Shown here piece after piece: positions 31,971 through 43,700 of a stretch of DNA of 64,000 bases. Each line of letters opens with the position of its first letter. Position 1 is the stretch's first letter. The notes beneath the pieces were generated by a model. The model was given only the letters and a program-made list of their open reading frames with translations. It made no database searches and was not told the DNA's origin. Both the position numbers and the translations under genes were made by a program. Source of the stretch: Linanthus parryae (lineage: Eukaryota > Streptophyta > Magnoliopsida > Ericales > Polemoniaceae). The DNA is taken from contig JALGPY010000003.1 of the NCBI GenBank assembly GCA_023055425.1, forward strand, positions 53,987,891 through 54,051,890, read 5' to 3'.

Positions 31971-33611
31971 TGATAACTCTCTTTAGGAGTTATTATTATA
32001 CTTCCATATTACTTGTAATAGCCTTATTTCACATAATTTATATGTTATATTTGCACAAATATGTGAATTTGACGATTTATAAGCCTAAGAGTGAAAACTT
32101 GTGTTTCTAGCTTATTTGTGCATGTTTTCTCTCATATTTGCTATGATAATTGCACGGGTTGTTTGGTGTTGTGTATCTCAGGTAAAAGAGGTGCATTGGA
32201 GCTTATGACATGCTTGGATATGCTTGGAATGGAGCTAGATGAAGAGGAGAAAAGGAGACGCAAAAACGAAGCAAAGTTGGAAAGGCCACACAAGACCAGC
32301 CTGCACTCTTTTCGATGCCCAGGAAAATCTACAAGGAGTTTTGAAGCAAGGCTTGCGGCATTGGAAAGTAGACATCCGTAGCTTTCCAACGGTATATGGT
32401 AGGCCCGAAGACGAGTCCGTATGAGGGAGATACAGCCCGCGCAAGATCAGCTTACAATTCTGTCCGAGAATTACAAACTAGAGGGGCTGAAGTGCAATTT
32501 CGGCCATATTTCATTAAAAAGCGTGCCCAGGCCTTGGGGAACGCATTCTTAGACCTAAAACAAAGAAGAAGCTGCTGGGGAACGATGGAGAGAGTCTAGG
32601 GGACGTGAGGGACATGGAGAACGACGCCGGAGTTGCCGGAACGCGAATTTTGTCACGAGTTTGACTATTCCTCCTATCTTTTCTATCGTTTCTCAATACT
32701 ATGAACTTGTTAGCTATTATTTTCAGATTATTTGAGTAGTTTTCTTGGCTAGGCTCTATGGAGAGCCTAGGGCTTTGTTAGACAATTTTTCCGGATATGT
32801 TGATTGGTTCATGCTTATGGATTCATGTGATGGATTGATTTTATCTCGTTTGATGGATTGTTGAACTTGCACTATTGACACGTGCTTGGTAGGATATGAA
32901 TGATCATATGAGATGTTTCAATACATATCGTGTTATCTTAGCTTAAAGTAATAGTGAATTTGCTTCTTCTAGTAATCTTGTTCTTAATTTTATGCTACCT
33001 TAGCGTCATGAACTAGGGTATCTACTTGGTGAAAGATTGATGGACTGACAGGTGAAGATTGATTAGCTTATGAATCTAGGATTGCTAGCAACCCCGTATC
33101 ATGATGGACTGAAAGGCGAAGTGTTAGGGTTTGGATCAAAACGTAGGATTATTCTTAATGCTTGTTAGGTGATGTAGTTTATGGATCGACAGATGACGAT
33201 TACAGAACCTAGCATAGGCTTACATGAGACCGAGAGGAGATTGTAAGTAGTTAGACATGATCAAGAGCATATTCAATATTACATGTTTCAAAGCAATATC
33301 CGGAATTGTCTATTGCCCTAGGTGATCCATAGATCGCCTAGTCCTTCTCCTTATTTAATAAAACATTGTGCAATTATAAAAATCCAAAAAATAATGTCTT
33401 TTAGTTAGTTTAATGCAGTCACTTGATTGGGGGTGACAACTTCTCAAATCAACAACTTTCTTCCTGTTATTTCAATTACACTCTTTAGATTTAATCTCTA
33501 ATTAACAATAAACCTACTATCTGTCCTCGTGGGATCGATAACTCGGGGTTGAAATACCACCCCTATATTACTTGACCGTGCACTTGCGCATACACGTAAG
33601 AAATCGTGTCA
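31971..33611 (+). repeat. 3' LTR of Athila-type element
   Basis: 1641 bp, near-identical to 25307-26947, followed by the TSD ATACA. Confidence 0.95.
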
Positions 33612-34920
33612 ATACATCTTCTTGTAAATAACCATTTATGAAAAGCACATTTGACATCTTTTTGAAAAAGCTTTATGTGTTTATGGGATGCAAATGAAAG
33701 AAGTATTCGGATAGCTTCCTAGCAGCATGAGTAAGTGTCTCCTCATAGTCAATTCCTTCTTCTTGATTATACTCATGTGCCACAAGTCTGGCTTTGTTTC
33801 TCACAACCTTACCATTTTCATCAAGTTTGTTTATGAACACCCATCTGTTTCAAATCACTGATTGTGTCTTTGGCCTATGAACCAAGTTCCAAATCTTGTT
33901 CTTTTCTAACTCATTCAGCTCATTCTGCATTGCAATGATCCAATTTGCATCTTATAATGCCTCCTTTGCACTTTTAGGTTCAATCAAGGATACAAAGGCA
34001 CTGAATGCACAAAGGTTTGTTAACTGTCCTGTGGTTTGTGTGCCAGTTGTTGGATCAGAGATGATATTGTATGTTGGATGAGCTGACAAGTACTTGAACC
34101 TCTTCCTTGATGTCCAAGGTTCTGGTTCTCCATAGATATTTTCAATACTTTGAGAACTTGATGCAGTAGCTGGTGTGCTCTGTCAATTCCAGTCTCAAGG
34201 CTTCGAGATTTTGGCTCAGCAGGATGTTCAAGGCCTTGAGATTCTTTAGACTGTTCTTGCAAGTTAGTTTTGCTTCTTTTCTCTTTCTCATAATCATCAT
34301 CTGTCTCATACTTATTCAAGTTGAGATCTACAAAACTTTCACACAAGGAATCATCAGTACTTTCATCAAAAATCACATGAATACTCTCCTCTACAATCTT
34401 AGTTCTCTTATTGAAAACTTTATATGCTTTGCTAGTTTGAGAATAACCAAGAAATACACTTTCATCACTTCTAGCATCAAATTTGCCAAGATTTTCCTTG
34501 CCATTATTATTCACATAACAAGTACAGGCAAAAGGATTAAAACAAGAAACACTTGGCTTTCTACCTTTGAAAAGGTCATAAGGAGTTTTCTTCAAAATAG
34601 GTCTAATCAAACATATATTCAGCACATAGTTGTTAGTGTTAACAGCTTTTGCCCACAAATAATTTGGCAAATTACTTTCAAGTAGCATGGTTCTAGACAT
34701 GTCTTCAAGTTTCCAATTCTTCCTCTCAACTACTCCATTCTGCTGAGGAGTTCTAGGTGCAGAAAAGTTTTATTAGATGTCATGCTTTGCATAAAATAAA
34801 TCAAATCAAGTTGATCAAATTCTCTACCATGATCACTTGTAATTGACGCAACAGGTAAGTTTTTCAAAGTTTGAAGCTCTTTATAAAGCTTTGAGAAGGA
34901 TAGGCATTCCTCAATATGTG
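33612..34920 (-). pseudogene. SIRE integrase C-terminus and RT N-terminus
   Basis: Reading leftward from 34920, SDHGREFDQ-like integrase core fragments are followed by an open block at 34700-34020: LPNYLWAKAVNTNNYVLN, TPYDLFKGRKPSVSCFNPFA and SVFLGYSQTSKAYKVFNKRT. Then come RT N-terminal remnants (ARLVAHEYNQEEGIDYEETL) with stops and frameshifts. It continues in the RT fragment at 24705-25306. Confidence 0.85.
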
Positions 34921-34923
34921 AGG

Positions 34924-35733
34924 TTATGTCCTTCTAAAGGGGCAAGTCAACTTAATATGTACAATTTTTCCACAGTAATGACATTTTGGAGAATGTTTGC
35001 TTCTTGATTTTACAAATGTGGTTTGGTTTCTTTTTGGAAAATTTGGATTATAACCAATTCCACTTTTGTAGAAAGAATGCATACTTCCTCCAAGCATGAG
35101 ATTAAGCTTGTTTTCTGAGCCAGCAAAGGTTGATAAGATCTTCTTAGATTCTTGAAACTTCTCAGTCAAAGAAATTTTCTGTTGTTCTAAATCATCGGAA
35201 TGATTCTTTAGATCAGCATACATATCATTTAAAAGATAGTTTTGATCAACAACTTATTTGACTTGTACCTTCAAAGCTTTGAATCTACTATCCAAGCCTT
35301 TGAAGTCACTATCAATCTTCAACTTAGTAGCTTCAAGACACTTATTTTGAAAGATCAAATCTAAATTTTCCTTGGCCTGCTCATGAACCTTTATTTTCGA
35401 AGAATCAATCTCATTCCTATAACTTTCCTCATTTAAAAACATACGTTTGAGGATTTCAGGCAAAACATCATAAGGAATAGCAAGAAGATTCTTTACCATT
35501 TCTTCAATATGCTTATCTGGGCCTTTTTCTTCTTCATGCTCAGCCATTAAGCAAAGATCGACCTGCTCATCATCAGAATCTGAGTTTGTTGAAGAATCAG
35601 AATCACTCCATGAAGACACCATTTCTTTCTTTCTTTTGTTGTCATTTTCCTTTTTAGAAAATTGTCTGATTTTCTTCTTTTGTGGACAATCTCTTACCAA
35701 ATGATCTGCATCTCCACATTCAAAGCAATTCAT
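34924..35733 (-). pseudogene. SIRE gag fragment with two zinc knuckles
   Basis: The first knuckle is CFECGDADHLVRDC (residues 3-16 of the frame starting at 35733). A SWSDSDSSTNSDSDDE acidic block and a long coiled region follow. A stop near 35230 splits it. The second knuckle, CHYCGKIVHIKLTC, is near 34950. Protease and the pre-integrase domain are missing between this and the integrase remnant. Confidence 0.85.
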
Positions 35734-35770
35734 TAATTTAGGTTTATATGAATGTGAAGAATATTTACCT

Positions 35771-37148
35771 ATTCGATCCTTGCTACTTGAGGATCAGGAT
35801 TTGTCTATGTAAGTTCAGTTTGTTTCAAAGATTGAAACAGCTTGCTAGTTTTAAGGTCTTGAAACTGCTTTCAAGGGTTTGAAACAAACACTGCAAAATA
35901 CAGCATGAACTTAGGGGGAGCTTTTGATTCTATTCTAACTCCTGATCTCCTATGATTGGTTGTATGTTATTTTATGATGAAAGACAAATCATTCTACTAA
36001 TCTAAATTGTGATTAATCTATCCTTTTGACTAAGTTTTTGCAGGGATATTCAGTTACCTATTTTGCTGGACTTTGTTCCTAAAGTGAATGTTGCAGAAAA
36101 GGAAAGTGGGTTGTTGATCTGATTTTATGCTCGCTTAATCTGACATGGACCTTCCTAACACCTTCCTAAACAAGATGAAAGATAGTATCTTTGAAGATAC
36201 TAAGCAACTAGCTGTTGGAAGAGCTGTTAGAAGAGTCAAGATTTGAAGCTACTTTTCAGGAAAGTTTGTCAAGAAGATCCTGAAGATCTTCAATTCAAAC
36301 AGGATGCTTTAAAGAGGGAATTGCAGAGGAAATTTGATGCAGCGATACACAGGGACATTCAAACACTACAAAGGATTGACAAGCAACCAAGAAGCAGATC
36401 TACATCACTCAATCCAATCATCTAAAGAGCACTACATTGTCCCTTAAGACTTAGTTCTCAGTGTTCTTCTTTTCTGATCATTATTTGTATATCATTAAGA
36501 TACTACTTCTAGTTCTTATTCTCGTTGATTGTTCAAGGTGAACAATAGAGAACTCTTGGCTAATCAGTTAGCTAGAGAAGGTAATAGATAGGTTAGTAAG
36601 AACCATAAGCTGTAACAGAGTAAGGCATCTCTCTGTGCTTGAAATCTAGGGCTTACCTTTTGATAATAAGAATTGAGTTGAAAATTCTGCAGGGATTAAG
36701 TTCCTGAGGTAGAGACGTAGGTCCAAGTGGACGGAACTCTATAAATCACTGTGTCTCTTGCATTTACTTTGTTGTTCTTTACTTTGCTTGTTTACTGCAT
36801 AAAACAGGTTTTAGTTCAAGAGTTTGAAAGTCATTTCAAGGCCTTGAAAACTATCATATTTCTCTGACTTTCTGTTTTGATTCCAAGGACTTGAATCTCA
36901 TTTCAAGGCCTTGAAATAAGAGTTTGAAAGTCATTTCAAGGCCTTGAAAACTATCATATTTCTCTGACTTTCTGTTTTGATTCCAAGGACTTGAATCTCA
37001 TTTCAAGGCCTTGAAATACTTAATGCTTTTCATAAATATCTTTGAACCACTCTTTTAGCAAAAGTTGCAAAATTCGTCATACTCTATTCAACCCCCCCCC
37101 CCTTCTAGAGTATTGATCCTGTAATTATTCCTACATTACTTTCTCTCA
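35771..37148 (+). repeat. SIRE 3' tail plus LTR (left border unresolved)
   Basis: GAACTTAGGGGGAGC near 35910 resembles the purine tract downstream of SIRE pol. The right end shows the SIRE pattern: a TATAAATC box, a C-run (37091-37102), and a CTCA end before the primer site. If the tract is real, a 3' tail, an LTR and a new 5' internal region lie in series. The exact LTR start was not found. No gene. Confidence 0.55.
36821..37016 (+). repeat. 100-bp tandem duplication with palindromes in SIRE LTR
   Basis: Two copies, starting at 36821 and 36921, are identical over nearly all their length. Each holds two TTTCAAGGCCTTGAAA palindromes. Confidence 0.85.
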
Positions 37149-37150
37149 AT

Positions 37151-37162
37151 TGGTATCAGAGC
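37151..37162 (+). promoter_or_regulatory. Primer-binding site of SIRE fragment
   Basis: TGGTATCAGAGC, two bases after the LTR end, matches the initiator methionine tRNA. Confidence 0.88.
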
Positions 37163-37197
37163 TTGTATCACTGCATAGATCTAAAAATCTTGTGATT

Positions 37198-39316
37198 ATG
37201 AGTACTGTAAGAGATGGTGATTTCTCACAGGGAAGAGCTGCTAAGAGACCTCCATTTTTCTGTGGTGACCATTCTTTGCACTGGAAACCCTTGATGAAAA
37301 TGGTTAGCATTGATCAGGATGTAGAGCTATGGACTATCATTCAGAAGGGTCCTCATATATTCTACACTGAAAAAGATGGGATCAGGACTCCCAAAACTGA
37401 GGATTCACTTTCTGCTTATGAATTAGAGAAATTTTCCAAAATTTACAGAGCTATGAATCTCTTATATTATGCTTTGAGTGAAGATGAAATTAACATGATT
37501 TCAGGATGCAAGACTGCCAACGAAATATGGATAAAGCTTGTGGTTACCTTTGAAGGAACTAGCCAAGTCAAGCAAACCAAGATCAACATATTTCTTAGGC
37601 AATATGAGTTGTTCAAGATGAATGGAGATGAATCCATCAGAGACATTTTCAAAAGATTCACTGATATTGTCAACAACCTTGATTCATTAGGAAAACACAT
37701 TTCCAATGAAGAAAATGTTAGAAAAGTCTTCCTAAATAAAAATGGGAACCAAAGACTACTGCAATTGAAGAAACTCAATATCTATCATCTCTTCAAATTG
37801 ATGACCTACAAGGAAAGCTGCTCATACTTGAGATCTCTATGAATGAAGTTGATGTAGATTTACCAGACAGTGTCAAGAACGTAGCTCTCAAGGCCAAGGA
37901 GAGTGAACCATCCCAAAGCCTTGAACCAGAAGAAGATGATGATGAAGATCCTTTTTCTCTCATTTCCAAAGCGTTGACCAAGATTCGAAAGATGAAGAAG
38001 AACTTTGGAAACAAAGACTTCAGCAAGGACAAACACAAATCCTCCAGTAGCAGAGACTACAAAGGTTAATTTATCTCTCATGGTAATAAACCTAAAGTAA
38101 TGAATTTCTTTGAGGGTGGTGATGCAGGACACTTAATCAGAGACTATCCATACAAGAAAAGCAAATAATTTCAGATAAAGACAATGACAGAAGAAAAAAG
38201 CTATGGTAGCTTCCTGGAGTGATTCTGATTCATCTAGTGATTCTGAATCTGAAGAAGAACAAGTCAACGTCTGCCTTATGGCCAAGCATGATGAAAGTTC
38301 TAAAAAGAAAATTGAGGTAATAGTAAACTGTTTGATTTCTAAAGCAACAGATATCTTCACGGATTATCTTAAAACAATGTTTTTAAACGAGGAGGACTAT
38401 CTGAAATAAATTAGAACTTTGAAAGAAAAGGTTCATGAAAAATCAAAAAAAAACTTGGAACTTTTTTGTCAAAACCAAAGCCTTGAAATTTCTCAGAAAA
38501 ATTCTGACAGAGATTTCAAAGCCTTGAAAACCAGTTTCAAGGCCTTGAAAACTCAAGTCAGGGAAGTAGTCACTGAGAACTCTCTTTTGAGTGACAGCAT
38601 TGTTGCTCTAAGACATCATCGTGATGAATTGGATGAATAAACAACTCTAACTGAGAAACTTCAAGATTCTAAGAAGGCTATAACAAAGCTGGCTTAGAAC
38701 ACAGTCTGAACTTGATTCTTGGAGGAAGCTTACAATATGTTCACAAAACTGGTATTGGCTACAATCCAAACTTTTCTAGAAAGAGCAACAGCAGATTTGT
38801 GAAGGCTGGTAACAGAACTTCTCCTAAGTGCCATTACTGCAACTGAATTGGTCATGTTAAAATGATTGTCCTTTTAGAAGGACAGACCCTCAAATAATGT
38901 TCCAGTTCAACTTAAATGACAAGTTAGACACATTTGGGTTCCTAAAGGGGTTAGACCACCTAACATGGTTGACCCTGAATATGAATATAAGTTCCACACT
39001 TGGTCTAACAGCTGGGTAAGACACTGAATGGTGTTTGCAGGATGTCACCAAGAGAAATGATCAAAGATGGTTTATGGACAGTGGTTGCTCGAGACATATG
39101 AGTGGAAAGAGATCTTTATTCTCATAGATTAAAAGGAAATCTGAAGGATCAATCACACTTGGTGACAAAGGAAAATGCAACATTTTAGGTATTGGTAAAG
39201 TTGGTACATATTTTAAAAATTCTATTTCTAATGTCATTTTAGTTGATGGCTTGAAATTCAAGCTGCTTAGTGTATCTCGGCTTTGTGATCATGGTAACAA
39301 GGTTATCTTTGAAAGA
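37198..39316 (+). pseudogene. SIRE gag and protease remnant
   Basis: ATG at 37198 (MSTVRDGDFSQGRAAKRPPF). The gag domain is clear to about 37740 (KTANEIWIKL, QYELFKMNGDESIRDIFKRF). A frameshift follows, then GKLLILEISMNEVDVDLPDS, the acidic SWSDSDSSSDSESEEEQ (38210-38260), and coiled-coil segments to 38640. Beyond this many stops interrupt a knuckle-like CHYCN and a protease motif WFMDSGCSRHMSG (about 39070-39110). No active product. Confidence 0.85.
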
Positions 39317-39325
39317 AGATAAAGG

Positions 39326-40756
39326 TGTAGGGTTTTGATTCATGGATGCGCAATGGAAACACAAACAATCATAAAACCATGCAAAACCCTCCAAGGATCA
39401 CAAGTCAAGAGACATAACGATGGTAAGGGTAAGAAATCAATAACACACCTTAGGGTTCTCCTTTGATGACTTCAAACGCGAATTGTGTCACGTTCTCTAT
39501 GGTTGATCCACGCCTAGAGTTGATCCTAGAATCTCCCAAGTCCTTGGTGCTAGCCCGGAAGAGGAAGAGGAAGAAGAATCACGCAAAACGAGACCCAAAA
39601 GGAGGGCTCGGCCTCCTTGGGGCCGACGGGATGGGCGGCGAGCAAAGAGGTGGTCGGCTCCTTTGCTTGTTGCTCTCTCTCCTTCTTTTGTTCTCTCCCA
39701 CTCTTGTTATGTTCAATAATGAGCATAAGTTATGTGGGATGGAAGGAAGGAAGGTCCTTTATATAATCCAACAACTCCTTGCCAACTACCTAAAGGACTT
39801 ATTCTAGTCCTACTAGAATTCAATTTAGTCCATTCCTTGCAAATTAGTCCCTACTAAGTTTGCAAGGTTTTGCAAAGTGATCCTTCAAATTAAGTAATCC
39901 AATTAATTAATTCCCAAATCTAGTTCAACTCTATGTAGCGTGTGACCCCATAGGTTTTATCTAGTTGGTAGCAACTATTTGCTAATATGGAGCGGTTTCT
40001 AGCAAAACATCCATTCTAGCCAACTAATAGAATAGTCATCTTGACAACCTTTGTACAAGTAATTGTCTCATCCCTTTGTCTCTATATCCGGATTGGACAC
40101 GATACATACAAGTCACACTCGTATATCCAATCCATAGTTTCTCGATCCACGGGAATAGCCTTATTCGTACAAATAACATCAATATCCCATATTGATTTAT
40201 TTGAGTCTGGCCAGACATTCTATAAGCACTATCCCTCGAGTGGCCTAGGATATTTGCTCCCGTTATGTGGGAGGGACAAATTCTATCTACGTCCACTACG
40301 ATCTCTAAGCTTGCTTCTTATTGTATCCTATACACGCCTTTATAACTACCCAGTTACGGTGTAGCGTTTAACGCTACCAAAATCACAATAATCCACAACT
40401 AGAATATCTAGTGACTTCAAGTCTAAGGATGACAATACCATTGCACCGCGAGAAGCGCTTGTGACTCAACATAACGTGTATGTAGCCTTCTCGGAGATGG
40501 GTCAATCCAGTGCAACATTCCCTAATGAACACCTATGTGTTGGATCGTGATATCTCCATATCAATCCAACCCCATACTAGTCTATAGATGATTGTCCCAT
40601 TAATCATTATACTGGACTAAGGATATTTAAGATAAACAACACAATTTTGAATCTAAGGACTTCATTATATTAAATATACAATAAATAATAAATGAATTTC
40701 TAGCCACAAATAAATTCATACTAAACTAGATTGCCTCTAGGGCATCTATTCCAACA
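39326..40756 (-). repeat. 3' LTR of Angela element
   Basis: Left-hand 1431-bp LTR. Reading frames inside it (for example a 114-codon plus frame at 39463) recur in the other LTR only because the LTRs are copies. Confidence 0.95.
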
Positions 40757-40770
40757 GTCTCCCACTTGCA
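40757..40770 (-). promoter_or_regulatory. Polypurine tract of Angela element
   Basis: The minus strand reads TGCAAGTGGGAGAC directly before the 3' LTR. Confidence 0.8.
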
Positions 40771-43700
40771 CTAGAGCAAATCTGGCGCATCTCGTATGCC
40801 CATACTCCTAGTGTGCCCTTCATGCTTCCACTGCGTGAGAGGCTTTGTAAGCGAGTCTGACAGATTATCATCTGTAGGAATCTTGCATATCCGAACGTCT
40901 CCTCTATCGATAATATCTCGAATCAGATGAAACTTCCTGAGCACGTGCTTGGATTTCTGATGCGATCTTGGTTCCTTTGATTGCGCAATCGCCCCAGTGT
41001 TTTCACAGTACAACTCAACTGGATCCGCAATGCTAGGTACCACACCAAGTTCAGAAACAAACTTTCTGATCCAAACAGCTTCCTTTGCTGCGCCATTTGC
41101 AGCAATGTACTCAGCCTCTGTTGTAGAATCAGCTACCGTCTCTTGCTTGGAACTCTTCCAGCTCACCGCTGCTCCATTCAGGCAAAACACATATCCCGAC
41201 TGTGATCTAAAGTCATCTCTGTCGGTTTGGAAGCTTGCATCAGTGTAACCCCTTACACGCAACTCTTCCTCACCGCCAAATATCAAGAAAGCATCCTTAG
41301 TTCTTCTCAAGTACTTTAGGATATTCTTGACTGCAATCCAGTGACTCTCACCCGGATTGGATTGGTATCTGCTTGTCATACTCAAGGCATATGACACATC
41401 TGGTCTAGTACATAACATGGCGTACATGATAGATCCTATGGATGATGCATAGAGAATTCTACTCATGCGTTCCTTCTCAATCTCATTGGAAGGACAACCA
41501 CTCTTTGAAAGAGTGATTCCATGTGACATGGGCAAGAATCCCTTCTTGGAATCTTGCATGTTGAACCGTTTCAACACCTTGTCAATATATGTACTTTGAC
41601 TTAGGCCTAGCAACCTCTTAGATATATCTCTATAGATCTTTATACCGAGTATATAGGCTGCTTCCCCTAAGTCCTTCATTGAGAAACACTTTCCTAGCCA
41701 ATCTTTAACAGATTGAAGTATGGGAACGTCGTTTCCAATGAGTAGTATGTCATCCACATACAAGACCAGAAAAGCTACAGAGCTCCCACTAACCTTCTTG
41801 TAGACACAAGACTCATCTTCATTTCTGATGAAGCCAAACTCTTTGACCACTTCATTAAAACGTCGATTCCAACTCCTAGAAGCTTGCTTCAATCCATAAA
41901 TGGATCGTTGCAGTTTACAGACTTTGTTGGCTTGCTTTGGATCGTCAAAACCCTCCGGCTGTATCATATACACGTCCTCGAGGAGATTCCCATAAAGGAA
42001 TGCTGTTTTGACATCCATCTGCCAAATCTCATAGTCGTGGTATGCTGCAATCGCAAGTAGGATTTGGATGGATTTGGTCATAGCGACTGGTGAAAAGGTT
42101 TCATCATAGTCAATACCATGAATCTGTCTGAATCCTTTAGCCACCAATCGGCCCTTATAGGTAATCACATTACCATCCATGTCGATCTTCTTCTTGAAGA
42201 CCCACTTGCACCCTATGGGCCGCGCCCCATCGGGTGGTTCTACCAAAGTCCATACTTTGTTGGTATACATGGATTCCATCTTGGATCTCATGGCTTCTAG
42301 CCACTTCTGAGAGTCCGGGCCATTCATGGCCTCCTCATAGGTAGTAGGCTCATCATCTATGAGCATCGTGTCACCGGAATCGGTCACGAGAAGTCCATAC
42401 CTCTCGGGTTCCTGGCGCACTCTACTAGATCTACGAAGCTCTTGTGTTACCTGAACAGGTTGCTCCACAACTGCTTGTGGTTCCTGTTCATGTTCCATAA
42501 TCGGTTCAGTGATTTGTGGTTCTTGAACCTCTTCAAGTTCTACATTCCTCCCACTTGCTTCTTTAGAGACAAACTCTCTTTCTAGAAACACGCCGGTCCG
42601 AGCAACAAACACTTTGTTCTCGGTTGGATTGTAGAAGTAGTATCCCTTAGTTTCCTTAGGGTACCCCACAAATTTACACTTATCCGATTTTGGCCCTAGC
42701 TTGTCTGATTGTAAACGTTTTACATAGACATCGCAGCCCCAAATCTTCATGAACGACAGTGTGGGACGCCTCCCACTCCACATCTCATATGGTGTTTTCA
42801 TGACTGATTTAGATGGAACACGGTTAATGGTGAAAGATGCACTTAATAGCGCGTAGCCCCAAAATGATAATGGAAGATCGGTTTGACACATCATCGATCG
42901 AACCATATCCAATAGGGTTCGATTCCTCCTCTCGGACACGCCATTCCATTGTGGCGTTCCGGGTGGAGTGAGTTGGGACACGATCCCACACTCTCTAAGA
43001 TAGTCGTCAAACTCTTGGCTCAAGTATTCTCCTCCACGATCCGATCGTAGAGCCTTGATACTTTTGCCAAGTTGCTTCTCTACTTCATTCTTGAATTCTT
43101 TGAACACTTCAAAGGATTCGGATTTTGCTCTCATGAGGTACACAAATCCATATCTACTGTAATCATCAGTAAATGTAATGAAGTAGACATAACCACCCCT
43201 GGCAGGCGTGGCAAATGGCCCACACACATCAGTATGTATGAGCGCCAATTGCTCACTAGTCCTCTCACCTTTCTTATTGAAAGGGGACTTTGTCATTTTT
43301 CCCAATAAACAAGCTTCACATGTCTCATATGATTCAAAATCAAATGAGTCTAGTAATCCATCCTTATGGAGTCTAGATACACGTTTCTCATTTATATGGC
43401 CTAAACGACAGTGCCATAAATAAGCAGGATTTAAATTATTTATTTTAATCCGCTTGGTATTAATGTTGTAGACAGTATTGCTTAGATAAAGGACATAAAG
43501 TCCATTAAATAATTGTGCACTAAAATAGTGAATATTATTTAAATAAAAGGAACAACAATTGTTCTTTATTGAAATAATAAAACCATCCTTGTCCAAACAA
43601 GAAATAGAAATAATGTTTCTGCTCATAGCAGGCACAAAATAGCAATTATATAATTCTAAAACTAATCCCGAAGGCAGAGATAGCTCGCACACGCCTATGG

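Larger units (their letters stand above)
25307..33611 (+). mobile_element. Non-autonomous Athila-type LTR element (LARD-like), 8305 bp
   Basis: Identical-length 1641-bp LTRs (25307-26947 and 31971-33611) differ at about two positions by eye, and the TSD ATACA lies at 25302-25306 and 33612-33616. The primer site TGGCGCCGTTGCCGGGGA (26954-26971) and the GTGTGGGGGTATTTGATA junction are typical of the Athila clade. Internally there is no gag, protease, RT or integrase, only one ORF of 335 codons and long non-coding sequence, so it must move with enzymes supplied by a relative. Very recent insertion. Confidence 0.95.
24705..35770 (-). mobile_element. SIRE-lineage Copia fragment, split by the Athila-type element
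   Basis: Minus-strand pieces at 24705-25306 and 33612-35770 join across the inserted element, with TSD ATACA. They carry gag, integrase C-terminus and RT with SIRE-type features: two gag zinc knuckles and the conserved NNGKENLGKFDARSDE block. LTRs and the RT end/RNase H are missing on the left, and the protease to integrase core is deleted. Old and inactive. Confidence 0.88.
35771..39325 (+). mobile_element. Plus-strand SIRE-lineage Copia fragment
   Basis: An LTR-like region ends at about 37148, followed by the primer site, a gag with the N-terminal UBN2-type domain, and a degenerate protease region that stops at 39316-39325, where LINE sequence originally followed. It stands head-to-head with the minus-strand SIRE fragment. 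Confidence 0.8.

Noticed and set aside
39463..39807. 114-codon ORF, repeated at 46536-46880
   Set aside because: The apparent conservation only reflects the two LTR copies of the Angela element; no protein features.
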